Shown in pieces: positions 8,939 through 14,479 of a stretch of DNA of 18,320 bases. The position numbers were made by a program, and so were the translations under genes. A model generated the notes under the pieces. It worked only from the letters and a program-made list of their open reading frames with translations, searched no databases and was not told the origin of the DNA. Numbering within the stretch: the stretch's first letter is position 1; each line of letters begins with the position of its first letter. Source of the DNA: Clostridia bacterium (lineage in GTDB: Bacteria; Bacillota; Clostridia; Christensenellales; Borkfalkiaceae); NCBI GenBank assembly GCA_021205485.1, contig JAJPXK010000172.1, forward strand, positions 1-18,320. Direction: 5' to 3'.

Positions 8939-9186
8939 TTAACCGCCGCAAAAAACGCGGCTTTGAATTTAAGTGTTGTTTTACTTGTTACTATTGTAAC
9001 GCAAATAAAAACAAATTGCACCTGTTTTTATATGGATTTTTCAGATTTTACAATTTTTTTATAAAGCGAGGGCCTTTTTAAACCAATTCTCCCCGAAAAC
9101 TTCGGGGAGAATTGGTTCTAAGGAGAGACTTTCATCATGATGGCTTATCGCTTATCTTTATCTAGCTTTTATTGTCTGGTCGTGTT
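8939..9186. other. Non-coding AT-rich gap with hairpins
   Basis: This is the rest of the 459-bp space between the lipoprotein and DUF308-like genes. It contains a weak stem GCCGC (8945-8949) / GCGGC (8957-8961), an AT-rich stretch, and the perfect hairpin listed separately. A 53-codon plus-strand frame begins at 9137 behind AAGGAG but runs antisense into the neighbouring gene and is not supported. I see no tRNA or other gene. Confidence 0.5.
9081..9117. repeat. Perfect 17-bp inverted repeat, possible terminator of the minus-strand gene
   Basis: AACCAATTCTCCCCGAA (9081-9097) is the exact reverse complement of TTCGGGGAGAATTGGTT (9101-9117), loop AAC. It lies 69 nt beyond the stop of the minus-strand DUF308-like gene. 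Read on that strand the stem is followed by TTTAAAAAGG, a weak U-tract, so it may terminate that transcript. The perfect symmetry would also fit a repeat element. Confidence 0.6.
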
Positions 9187-9786
9187 TCAGTCTTTTTTGT
9201 CGTCTTCTAAGTCAATTACGTTTTCGTCAGATTTTTTTGCTTCTTCGGTTACGGCTTTGTGTACCCTGCTGAGGAATATAAGCACAAAGACGCTGTAAAG
9301 GGCTTCTAATATTATGAGTATGCCGAGCGTTATGAACAGCCACCTCTGATCGCTGATAACAAGCACGAGTATGGCGAGCACGATTTCTATTACCGCGCCG
9401 ATAAGGGGAGCTATCCACTTCTTTTCTTTAAGCCTTAATTTGTCGCAAACTTCCTGTATTTTTTCAAACGCGTCAACAAATAATACTACGGCGAGTATTA
9501 CGAGTATTACAGCTATAAGGGTAGAGAGCCATTGGCTTTTTACGCAAAGCACTATGCCGAGCGCGAGGTAGGTAAGACCGTTAAAAAGGTACTTTCCCTT
9601 AGCTTCCTGCGGTTTGGTGACAAAATACATCACCGTGAGCATTACGCCGCCGATAATCATTATTACGCCTACTATTATGGCGAGAATCCTTATAAATTCG
9701 GCGGATTCCACAATAAGCAGTACGCCGAAAATTATCTCGATAAGGCACCATACAAGCGCGGTGGCGTTCTTTTTCAAAAATTCCAT
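9187..9786 (-). CDS. DUF308/HdeD-like six-helix membrane protein
   Basis: The start is the ATG at 9786 (MEFLKKNATALVW), because GGAG lies 8 nt before it on the minus strand; an upstream in-frame ATG at 9867 would add 27 charged residues in a promoter-like region. The 199-aa product has six hydrophobic segments: about residues 8-27, 31-55, 66-82, 87-107, 120-140 and 144-167. The Gly-rich paired helices (FGVLLIVE, GVIMIIGG, LGIVLC, LGILIILEAL) match the repeated two-helix pattern of DUF308 proteins, the family of E. coli HdeD. The C-terminal tail is acidic and cytoplasmic (ENVIDLEDD). Biochemical function of the family is unclear; an envelope or acid-stress role is known only for HdeD. It is divergent from a TetR-type gene, with a perfect palindrome between them, so it is the most likely regulated target. 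Confidence 0.75.
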   Translation of the reverse strand: MEFLKKNATALVWCLIEIIFGVLLIVESAEFIRILAIIVGVIMIIGGVMLTVMYFVTKPQEAKGKYLFNGLTYLALGIVLCVKSQWLSTLIAVILVILAVVLFVDAFEKIQEVCDKLRLKEKKWIAPLIGAVIEIVLAILVLVISDQRWLFITLGILIILEALYSVFVLIFLSRVHKAVTEEAKKSDENVIDLEDDKKD

Positions 9787-9835
9787 TTTAAATCTCCGTG
9801 TAAAGGGCTTGATTTTACGCCCCGAATGTATTATT

Positions 9836-9864
9836 ATTTTATCATACAAGTGTTTATTTTGCAA
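9836..9864 (-). promoter_or_regulatory. Candidate promoter of the DUF308-like gene
   Basis: On the minus strand, TTGCAA (9859-9864) and TAAAAT (9836-9841) are separated by 17 nt. The -10 box matches 5 of 6 consensus bases and the -35 box 4 of 6. It lies 50 nt upstream of the chosen start and within 60 nt of the palindrome at 9896-9939. Confidence 0.45.
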
Positions 9865-9895
9865 CAAATATACATATTCATTAATGTGTGTGTAT

Positions 9896-9939
9896 GTTGT
9901 AAAATAGACAAAAATTAGTATTTTTGTCTATTTTACAAC
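9896..9939. promoter_or_regulatory. Perfect 20-bp inverted repeat, candidate TetR operator
   Basis: GTTGTAAAATAGACAAAAAT (9896-9915) and its exact reverse complement (9920-9939) are separated by TAGT. The site sits between a TetR-family gene and its divergent neighbour and overlaps the candidate -35 box of the TetR gene, the expected place for autoregulation. Each arm also contains TTGT-N7-ACAA. Operator function is inferred from position and symmetry. As RNA it would form a hairpin, but the AT-rich stem is a poor terminator. Confidence 0.65.
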
Positions 9940-9960
9940 TGAATGGCTGCATTTTGTTAT
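9932..9960 (+). promoter_or_regulatory. Candidate promoter of the TetR-family gene
   Basis: TTTACA (9932-9937, 5/6 consensus) and TGTTAT (9955-9960, 4/6) are separated by 17 nt. The -35 box lies in the right arm of the palindrome. The ATG is 22 nt past the -10 box, behind AGGGGGGAA. Confidence 0.45.
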
Positions 9961-9982
9961 AAAAAACTTACAGGGGGGAATT

Positions 9983-10438
9983 ATGAAGGAAAATCAAAGG
10001 ACTAAACTTACAAAAAAACTTTTAAAGGAAAGCCTTTTAAACCTTTTGAAGGAAAAGGATTTAGACAGCATTACGGTGACCGAGCTCTGCGCGGGGGCTC
10101 AGATTAACAGGACTACCTTTTACAGGTATTACAAGTTCCCCGCCGACGTTTTGACCGAGATGGAGAGGGAGCTGTTTACCGAGATGAGGGACGCATTGAA
10201 AAACGTGAAAACGGCGGACGAGGCGTTAGATTATCTTAAAACCATCTGCAGAAGGTGCGCCGACAAGACTGACCCCTTAGGCTTCTTTTTAAGGTATGAC
10301 ATAGGGGCCGAGCACGCCCTTATTTTGAGGGATCTGTATAAAAGCGGCAGCGATTTTTATAACAATGTTGACTCTGACGAAGAGCATAATAAAATTATAG
10401 CCACATATTTTGCCGGCGGTGCGTTTTTTTATTCTTAA
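9983..10438 (+). CDS. TetR/AcrR-family regulator, C-terminus lost by frameshift
   Basis: The ATG is preceded by AGGGGGGAA. The N-terminus has the TetR DNA-binding fold: helices LTKKLLKESLLNLLKEKD (about 9-26) and the helix-turn-helix ITVTELCAGAQINRTTFYRYY (30-50), including the family-typical TFYRYY. The frame stops after 151 codons at GAFFYS. One base further on, the sequence continues as ILKMWIEGEIDRTTDEMASL and ends with taa at 10539, a normal TetR ending that would give about 185 aa. The shift lies in seven T at 10424-10430. This may be a sequencing error, a real inactivating or phase-variable mutation, or slippage. The truncated protein would lack the last ligand/dimer helix region. It probably controls itself and the divergent DUF308-like gene; the ligand is unknown. 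Confidence 0.8.
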   Translation: MKENQRTKLTKKLLKESLLNLLKEKDLDSITVTELCAGAQINRTTFYRYYKFPADVLTEMERELFTEMRDALKNVKTADEALDYLKTICRRCADKTDPLGFFLRYDIGAEHALILRDLYKSGSDFYNNVDSDEEHNKIIATYFAGGAFFYS

Positions 10439-10541
10439 AATGTGGATTGAGGGGGAGATTGATCGTACCACCGACGAGATGGCCAGCCTTTTGTGGCAGC
10501 TTATGACTGGCGACTATTCGTCTTTGGCCAACCTTAAATAA
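10431..10541 (+). pseudogene. Out-of-frame C-terminal tail of the TetR-family gene
   Basis: The tail reads ILKMWIEGEIDRTTDEMASL then LWQLMTGDYSSLANLK and stop, in the frame one base ahead of the TetR ORF. The KMWIEG...EMA pattern is typical of the last two helices of TetR-like C-terminal domains. It has no ribosome binding site of its own and should be read as the rest of the upstream gene. Confidence 0.75.
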
Positions 10542-10552
10542 AGGGGCTTAAA

Positions 10553-10595
10553 AAAATATAAAACGCCGTACTTTTTGTACGGCGTTGAATTTTTA
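10553..10595. terminator. Bidirectional intrinsic terminator between convergent genes
   Basis: AACGCCGTAC (10562-10571) pairs with GTACGGCGTT (10577-10586), loop TTTTT. On the plus strand GAATTTTT follows. On the minus strand the stem is followed by TTATATTTTTTT. It serves the TetR gene and the convergent glycosyltransferase. Confidence 0.85.
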
Positions 10596-10609
10596 TATGA
10601 GGGCGGCGG

Positions 10610-11779
10610 TTAACGCGCGCTGTAGAAGAAGCGACGGGAGGGTTCTTCCGCGTTGTCCTTTTTCGCGTTGTAGTCAGAAATTTCGTCGGCGAACATCTGC
10701 TCTGCGAGCGAAATAGATTCCGAAAGGGAGAATTTTTTTGCGAAAGTCGCGTATCTGCCGCTTGCGGCGGCCCTTTCCGAGGGGTGTTCGTACCAGTAGT
10801 CCATTTTGCGGGCGAGGTCGTCTTCGTCGTTGTCTTTAAACAGTGAAAGGGGGCCTAACGCAAACTGTTTTGTGGCCGAAAGACTGCTTTCGGCTATTAC
10901 GGGCACAAGCCCGCAGGCTATCGCCTCTATGCAGGCTATGGCCTCTATCTCTACCGTGGCCGAATGTACGTACAAGTCGCTTTTTTGCAGCCGTTCTATA
11001 AGCTTTTCCTTAGGCAAAAAGTCAAACGAAACGTCTACGCCAAGCTTTAAGGCGAGTTTCTGCAAGTTTTTTTTCTGCGCCCCGTTGCCTAAAAGGGTGA
11101 GGCGGATATCCTCTTTATGTTTGCTTTTGGCTATGGCCTTTATGATAACCTGCTGGTTTTTTTCGGGGGCGAGCCTGCCCGTCATAACTACTTCAAACTT
11201 GTCGTTTACAGGTTTTTGCGCGGGCGGCACAAAAGCGGGGTCGTAGCCGTTTGATATAACGTACAACTCGCCTTTATACCCGTGGTCAGAAAGCTGCTGC
11301 GCTATAAACGCCGTAGGGCAGTGTATTCTGTCAAAATCCTTGTAAAATGTCTTTTTAAACCAGTAATATATAAAGGTGTTGAAGGGCTTGATCTTCTCTA
11401 AATGAGCGTTGTAAGATATATTTTCGGGCTGTACGTGGAAGGCCGCCGTGGTAGGGATGTGCATCTCGTCGGCGAGTTTTTTGCACTTCTTTTCAAGCTT
11501 GAAGGGGAAAATAAAGTGTACGATATCCGCCCCCGTAAAGGCTTTGCGGACCTTTTCTTCGTTGAATTTGCCGAATTTTATCTGGCTCCTCGCCGAAACT
11601 TCGGTAAGGATAGGCACATACCTTTCGTCTACATTGCAGTCGTTCTCACCGTCTGCGCCTACGGCTACAAGCCTTACTTCGTGCCCCTTCTGCCTCAGGC
11701 CGTCGGCGAAACGCCTCGCCGTCATAACCGAGCCGTTTGTAAGGCAGTCTATTAAATCTATTACAATACAAATAACCAT
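10610..11779 (-). CDS. GT4-family (GT-B fold) glycosyltransferase
   Basis: The ATG at 11779 has GGAGA 8 nt before it on the minus strand. The 389-aa length is normal for GT4. The N-terminal acceptor domain starts VICIVIDLIDCLTNGSVMTA and contains AAFHVQPENISYNAHL. The C-terminal donor domain has TGRLAPEKNQQ (R202 and K207, the usual nucleotide-sugar phosphate contacts), LLGNGAQKKNL and an E-x7-E motif (E277, E285) in EIEAIACIEAIACGLVPVI. There is no signal peptide or transmembrane helix, so it should act at the cytoplasmic membrane face or in the cytosol. The acceptor region recalls diacylglycerol glucosyltransferases, which make membrane glycolipids and lipoteichoic acid anchors; that substrate is inference. 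It is a single-gene transcript, divergent from a two-component system. Confidence 0.85.
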   Translation of the reverse strand: MVICIVIDLIDCLTNGSVMTARRFADGLRQKGHEVRLVAVGADGENDCNVDERYVPILTEVSARSQIKFGKFNEEKVRKAFTGADIVHFIFPFKLEKKCKKLADEMHIPTTAAFHVQPENISYNAHLEKIKPFNTFIYYWFKKTFYKDFDRIHCPTAFIAQQLSDHGYKGELYVISNGYDPAFVPPAQKPVNDKFEVVMTGRLAPEKNQQVIIKAIAKSKHKEDIRLTLLGNGAQKKNLQKLALKLGVDVSFDFLPKEKLIERLQKSDLYVHSATVEIEAIACIEAIACGLVPVIAESSLSATKQFALGPLSLFKDNDEDDLARKMDYWYEHPSERAAASGRYATFAKKFSLSESISLAEQMFADEISDYNAKKDNAEEPSRRFFYSAR

Positions 11780-11806
11780 TTGTCTTCTCCGATTAAAAAT
11801 TAAACC

Positions 11807-11832
11807 TATACAGTTTGCTTTTATACTGTATA
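11807..11832. promoter_or_regulatory. Inverted repeat upstream of the glycosyltransferase
   Basis: TATACAGT (11807-11814) and ACTGTATA (11825-11832) are exact reverse complements separated by 10 nt, centred about 40 nt upstream of the glycosyltransferase start. Size and spacing would suit a dimeric regulator, but AT-rich 8-mers also arise by chance and I could not place a promoter with certainty. Confidence 0.3.
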
Positions 11833-11947
11833 TATTAAACCAAGATGATAAACATAGTCTAAAAATTTTATAAACGCAATATAAACTTTGGTGAAATTTT
11901 TTATCCGCAAAACGTTATTTTTGAACTTTCCTTTTTATATGCAGCCG

Positions 11948-11976
11948 TTGATTTTTTTTTATTGTTATGGTAAAAT
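11948..11976 (+). promoter_or_regulatory. Candidate promoter of the two-component operon
   Basis: TTGATT (11948-11953, 4/6 consensus) and TAAAAT (11971-11976, 5/6) are separated by 17 nt. The ATG at 12019 follows GGAGG (12008-12012). Confidence 0.65.
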
Positions 11977-12018
11977 GTGGTTAAGCTTACAGTGCGTTAA
12001 AGCGTACGGAGGAAAGTT

Positions 12019-12702
12019 ATGGCAAATTTACTTGTAGTGGAAGACGACGCCAATATGCGTCTGTTGCTTACGGCGAGGCTTAAATCGCGGTATACGGTGA
12101 TAACCGCTGTAGACGGCGAGGACGCCCTGGATAAGTACGACGGCGGCAATATAGACCTTATTATAACCGACATTATGATGCCCCGCATGGACGGGTTTAC
12201 TTTTATCGAGGCGTTGAGGAGCAGGGGGGATGACGTCCCCGTAATTATGCTTACCGCAAAGACCGACCAGCCCGACAAGGGCAAGGGCTTTGCCGTAGGC
12301 ACGGACGACTATATGACAAAACCTGTAAATTTTGAGGAGCTTATCTGGCGTATAGACGCCCTTTTGCGCCGCAGCAAAATAGCCAACGAGGGCAAGATAG
12401 TTATAGGCGACGTTACAGTGGATAAAGAGACTTTTTCGGTGACGCGGGGGCAGGAAGTGACGGAACTTCCGTCTAAAGAGTTCCAGTTGCTGTTTTTATT
12501 GCTGTCTTACCCTAATAAAATACTCACCAAAGAGACCATTTTAGACAATATCTGGGGCTACACGTCAGAAAGCGACGAAAACACCGTGCGTACTCATATA
12601 AACAGGCTGCGCAACAAGTTCGACGGCTACCCCGAATTTGAAATAGTCACCGTTCGCGGCATAGGTTACAAGGCGGTCATAAAAAATGAGCAAAAAAAAT
12701 AA
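12019..12702 (+). CDS. OmpR/PhoB-family response regulator
   Basis: The 227-aa length is standard for the family. The receiver domain (about 1-118) has the acidic pair E8-D9-D10, phospho-acceptor D51 in IITDIMMPRMDG, T79 in VIMLTAK and K101 in YMTKPVNFEEL. The C-terminal winged helix-turn-helix (about 130-222) has LPSKEFQLLFLLLSYPNKIL, the recognition helix region TVRTHINRLRNKF and the wing VTVRGIGYK. Phosphorylated by the partner kinase, it should bind DNA as a dimer and control transcription. Its stop lies 17 nt inside the kinase gene, so the two are translated together. The regulated genes cannot be read from the sequence; the divergent glycosyltransferase is one candidate. Confidence 0.93.
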   Translation: MANLLVVEDDANMRLLLTARLKSRYTVITAVDGEDALDKYDGGNIDLIITDIMMPRMDGFTFIEALRSRGDDVPVIMLTAKTDQPDKGKGFAVGTDDYMTKPVNFEELIWRIDALLRRSKIANEGKIVIGDVTVDKETFSVTRGQEVTELPSKEFQLLFLLLSYPNKILTKETILDNIWGYTSESDENTVRTHINRLRNKFDGYPEFEIVTVRGIGYKAVIKNEQKK

Positions 12703-13717
12703 AAAACGCAAGTGGTCATTCGACAGACACACTGTAATAATCTACCTGATGGTATTTTTCGGGCTTATCGCCATAAGCGAGCTCGCCGTATATATAGTCG
12801 ACTACATTATAAACGATCAGGATATGGACGCCTATTCGCTCACCCTGTATATAGTTTTTGTGATATCCATCGCCGATACCATAGGTATACTGTGCTTAAA
12901 CAGAAGAAACTACAGGGAGCTGCGCCTTTTGACCGATGGCATAGATAAAGTGGCCGATGGCGACTACACGGCAGAAATTCCCCTGCCTAAAAGGGGTATG
13001 TTTAAGGAAGTTTACTCCAACTTCAACAAGATGACCAAGGAACTTTCGGGCGTACAGCTTTTGAAAGAGGAATTTATACAGGACTTTTCTCACGAGTTTA
13101 AAACGCCTATAGCCTCGATAAACGGCTTTGCAAACCTTCTTATCGAGGGCGACGTCACCGACGAGGAGAGGGCTCTGTACCTTAAAATTATAGCCGACGA
13201 GTCGGCGAGGCTCTCCACTCTGGCGGAAAGCACTCTTATGCTCAACAAGCTCCAGCATCAGGAGTTTATCGGCGAGGTGGCCGACTACCGCCTGGATCTG
13301 CAGATCAAAGACTGTATAATAATGCTTGAAAGGGACTGGTCGGCGAAAGATATCCAGATTTCTTCCGAGCTGGAGGAGGTTGTCTACCGCGGCAGCGAGA
13401 CGCTTATGCGGCAGGTGTGGCTGAATATCCTCACAAATTCCATAAAGTTTACGCCGACGGGCGGGGAAATAGCCGTAAATTTAAAGACGGAGGACGGCAA
13501 AATCGTCGCGACGATATCCGATACGGGCATCGGCATGAGCGAGGAGGTCGCCTCGCACATATTCGATAAATATTACCAGGGAGATAAATCTCATTCCACG
13601 GCGGGCAACGGCTTAGGGCTTGCGATAGCCTACCGCATCGTAACTCTTTCAGGTGGAGAAATCGCAGTAAAAAGCGCGGAGGGCGAGGGCAGCACATTTA
13701 CCGTAAAACTGCAATAG
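12686..13717 (+). CDS. Membrane sensor histidine kinase, partner of the response regulator
   Basis: At 343 aa this is a compact HisKA kinase. Two helices lie at about 17-40 and 49-71 with only about 10 residues between them, so there is almost no extracellular sensor; it may sense the membrane or a partner protein. A HAMP-like linker follows (RLLTDGIDKVADGDYTAEIP). The H-box EFIQDFSHEFKTPIASI carries phospho-acceptor H136. The ATPase domain has the N-box NILTNSIKFTP, G1 DTGIGM, the F-box region IFDKYYQ and G2 GNGLGLAIA. All catalytic motifs look intact. It starts 17 nt before the regulator stop and is followed by a strong terminator, so the operon has two genes. A tiny extracellular loop is typical of intramembrane-sensing kinases of Bacillota, often tied to envelope stress; that role is inference. 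Confidence 0.93.
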   Translation: MSKKNKKRKWSFDRHTVIIYLMVFFGLIAISELAVYIVDYIINDQDMDAYSLTLYIVFVISIADTIGILCLNRRNYRELRLLTDGIDKVADGDYTAEIPLPKRGMFKEVYSNFNKMTKELSGVQLLKEEFIQDFSHEFKTPIASINGFANLLIEGDVTDEERALYLKIIADESARLSTLAESTLMLNKLQHQEFIGEVADYRLDLQIKDCIIMLERDWSAKDIQISSELEEVVYRGSETLMRQVWLNILTNSIKFTPTGGEIAVNLKTEDGKIVATISDTGIGMSEEVASHIFDKYYQGDKSHSTAGNGLGLAIAYRIVTLSGGEIAVKSAEGEGSTFTVKLQ

Positions 13718-13744
13718 TTATGGCATATATCGGGGTCAATTTTC

Positions 13745-13773
13745 AAGCGGGGCGATTTTCGCCCCGCTTTTTT
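13745..13773 (+). terminator. Intrinsic terminator of the two-component operon
   Basis: AAGCGGGGCGA (13745-13755) pairs perfectly with TCGCCCCGCTT (13759-13769), loop TTT, followed by TTTT. It lies 27 nt after the kinase stop. Confidence 0.92.
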
Positions 13774-13793
13774 GTAAAAATATTAAAAAACCG

Positions 13794-13822
13794 TTGACAA
13801 TTTGCTTGCGGCGGTATATACT
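13794..13822 (+). promoter_or_regulatory. Near-consensus sigma-A promoter of the MarR-ABC operon
   Basis: TTGACA (13794-13799) is a perfect -35 box and TATACT (13817-13822) a 5/6 -10 box, with 17-nt spacing. Transcription would begin near 13829, right where the tandem operator dyads start. Such a strong promoter makes sense if it is normally repressed. Confidence 0.88.
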
Positions 13823-13829
13823 GTAAATA

Positions 13830-13858
13830 GTTGCGAGTGCAACTGTTGCGTCTGCAAC
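13830..13858. promoter_or_regulatory. Tandem GTTGC-N4-GCAAC dyads, probable MarR operator
   Basis: GTTGC-GAGT-GCAAC (13830-13843) and GTTGC-GTCT-GCAAC (13845-13858) are two copies of the same 14-bp dyad, identical in arms and different in spacers, one nt apart (period 15). They begin 8 nt after the -10 box, over the expected transcription start, where a bound MarR dimer would block initiation. Binding by the MarR protein at 14048 is inferred. Confidence 0.75.
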
Positions 13859-14047
13859 TTTACTAAGATGACATTATTGCAAAAAAATAACCGCCCTTAA
13901 TGTGGTAGTTTTCGGCGATTATTTTCTTTTGATATGAGCTGAGGCTGACCGTTTACAGGTATTGCCCCTTGTTGTATTTTTATTATATAGCGTAAATTAT
14001 AAAATGTCAACAATCTGAAAAATATTTTTATAAAGACAGGTTCGTTT
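13859..14047 (+). other. Long 5' leader of the MarR-ABC operon, possible attenuator
   Basis: About 190 nt separate the operator from the MarR start. AAAATAACCGCC (13884-13895) pairs with GGCGATTATTTT (13914-13925) over 12 positions with one C/A mismatch, loop 18 nt, followed by CTTTTGA. It resembles a weak terminator or attenuator hairpin. The rest is AT-rich. I see no convincing leader peptide, known riboswitch or second gene. Confidence 0.35.
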
Positions 14048-14479
14048 ATGATTAAATTTATGAAAAACATAAACCTTGTATCCCGCAGCGCCGAGCAATA
14101 CAGGGAAGAAAGGCTGTCGCCCTTCGGCATAAAGGGGTGCCAGTCGCATTACTTTTTAGAAATCTGCCGCACGCCCGGCGTCTCGCAGGAAGAACTTTCC
14201 CGTCGGCTTTTTGTAAACAAAAGCAACGTGGCGAGGCAGATAAGCCTTTTAGAGGAGGGCGGTTTTGTAAAAAGAGAGGCGAAAGAGGGCGACAAAAGAA
14301 CCTTCCTTTTATATCCTACTCAAAAGATGCTTGACGCTTTGCCCGAAGTCAAAAGGGTTCACGGCGAGTGGCGGGAGCTTGTAACCGAAGGCTTTACCGA
14401 AGAGGAGAGCGAACAGCTAAAATATTTAAGCGAAAAAATGGTGGAAAACGTCCGCAAATATATGGAGAACAGGCAATGA
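14048..14479 (+). CDS. MarR-family transcriptional regulator
   Basis: The 143-aa length is typical. The winged helix-turn-helix spans about residues 44-92: GVSQEELSRRLFVNKSNVARQI is the helix-turn-helix and VKREAKEGDKRTFLLYPT the wing, with the Asp-Lys-Arg pattern common at the wing tip. Flanking helices at both ends form the dimer interface. The first ATG (14048) follows a weak AGG; a second in-frame ATG at 14060 would cost only four residues. The stop overlaps the ATG of the first ABC gene (ATGA), so regulator and exporter are made together. It probably represses its own operon at the tandem dyads at 13830-13858 and is relieved by a compound the exporter removes; the inducer is unknown. Confidence 0.92.
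   Translation: MIKFMKNINLVSRSAEQYREERLSPFGIKGCQSHYFLEICRTPGVSQEELSRRLFVNKSNVARQISLLEEGGFVKREAKEGDKRTFLLYPTQKMLDALPEVKRVHGEWRELVTEGFTEEESEQLKYLSEKMVENVRKYMENRQ

Noticed and set aside
9137..9298. A 53-codon plus-strand ORF starting MMAYRLSLSSFYCL behind an AAGGAG motif
   Set aside because: Two thirds of it runs antisense through the DUF308-like coding sequence, it is Ser/Leu-rich without a recognisable domain, and no promoter is evident; the motif may be chance.
9787..9867. Upstream ATG at 9867 for the DUF308-like gene
   Set aside because: The extra 27 residues are basic and hydrophilic, overlap the promoter-like boxes, and the ATG at 9786 has the better ribosome binding site.
14368..14475. 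N-terminal extension of the first ABC subunit from 14368
   Set aside because: It lies inside marR in another frame and is Arg/Lys-rich; the ATGA overlap at 14476 and the following MKKTLGYLKPY fit the exporter family start.
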